Shown piece after piece: positions 50,490-50,640 of a stretch of 50,640 bases of DNA (position 1 is its first letter; each line of letters starts with the position of its first letter). A program made the position numbers and the translations under genes. The DNA comes from Candidatus Endomicrobiellum calonymphae (GTDB taxonomy: Bacteria > Elusimicrobiota > Endomicrobiia > Endomicrobiales > Endomicrobiaceae). Below the pieces are notes generated by a model. It did not search any database. It saw only the letters and a list, made by a program, of their open reading frames with translations, and had not been told where the DNA came from. The stretch spans positions 1-50,640 of the forward strand of contig JAISYK010000011.1 in the NCBI GenBank assembly GCA_031269945.1, in the 5' to 3' direction.

Positions 50490-50640
50490 AAGGTATTGTG
50501 GTTTTTAAATAGTATCGCGTTCTATAACGGCAATTTTTTGTGTTACCATCTGACGGGAAACGAATGTAATCAAACTGTATCTCGTCAAAACCTATATTTG
50601 TGGCTCTTTCGGCTATATCTATATTGTAAGTCCACGTGTA
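50490..50640 (-). pseudogene. DUF4015-type putative glycoside hydrolase, fragment
   Basis: The minus strand entering from the right edge reads WTYNIDIAERATNIGFDEIQ followed by FDYIRFPSDG, the hallmark of the DUF4015 (GHL) putative glycosyl hydrolase family. In the family the chain continues for 150 or more residues; here the frame becomes unlike the family after SDGNTKN and stops at about 50493, so the gene is truncated or frameshifted. The N-terminal part lies outside the window. Confidence 0.65.

Overview
The window is a low-GC chromosome segment. Intact housekeeping genes sit among many strongly decayed genes, and several long stretches contain no intact gene. Diderm features are present: YidC with a large periplasmic domain, lipoprotein and BamE-like signals, and a MacB remnant. 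Together with the mix of intact replication, translation and tRNA-modification genes and broken transporters, pilin and ParAB, this suggests a host-restricted symbiont early in genome reduction. It fits an Elusimicrobiota/Endomicrobium-type protist endosymbiont, but that assignment is inference from gene content and style, not from a database search.

Layout: (1) 1-950, two minus-strand genes, an unrecognised partial gene and a small secreted protein. (2) 1417-6427, a DUF4416 gene, then gatC-corA-gatA-gatB for transamidation of Glu-tRNA(Gln)/Asp-tRNA(Asn). (3) 6784-8929, a macB ABC-transporter pseudogene. (4) 8930-12342, gene-free and decayed; from about 9960 the top strand turns C-rich. (5) 12343-14814, a DUF116 protein, a DEAD-box helicase and an FmdB zinc ribbon. 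(6) 14815-17684, gene-free, with parS-like sequences. (7) 17685-29511, the replication core: mnmE, rsmA, dnaA, dnaN, a DUF721/DciA-type gene, gyrB, a decayed gap, gyrA. DnaA boxes and inverted repeats flank dnaA, making this the likely oriC. (8) 29593-33565, pseudogenes of an amino-acid permease (minus strand), parA and parB. (9) 33868-38021, a Pif1-like helicase, tRNA-Ser(GGA), tRNA-Glu(CTC), tRNA-Arg(ACG) and three small envelope genes. (10) 38511-40430, a NifU-domain Fe-S scaffold, aspartate kinase and a broken type IV pilin. (11) 40690-44090, a transporter remnant (minus strand), then rpmH-rnpA-yidD-yidC and a broken jag. (12) 44633-47588, tRNA-Ser(TGA) and a long decayed tract. (13) 47589-50278, rpsP-khpA-rimM(short)-trmD-rplS-rnhB, followed by a converging remnant of a DUF4015-type glycoside hydrolase.

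How it fits together: the intact genes serve replication initiation (DnaA, DnaN, DciA-like, gyrase), translation fidelity (GatCAB, MnmE, RsmA, TrmD, RimM, ribosomal proteins), RNA handling (RnpA, DEAD-box helicase, KhpA, RNase HII), membrane insertion (YidC/YidD), Fe-S assembly and the start of the aspartate amino-acid pathway. The losses are in transport, piliation, chromosome partitioning (ParAB) and the KhpB/Jag partner of KhpA. I found no convincing new multi-gene defence or mobile system. The most notable unexplained items are a perfect 26-bp palindrome inside dnaN, a possible decayed parS cluster next to lost ParAB, a RimM reduced to its PRC-barrel half, and a three-gene envelope cluster at 36730-38021.
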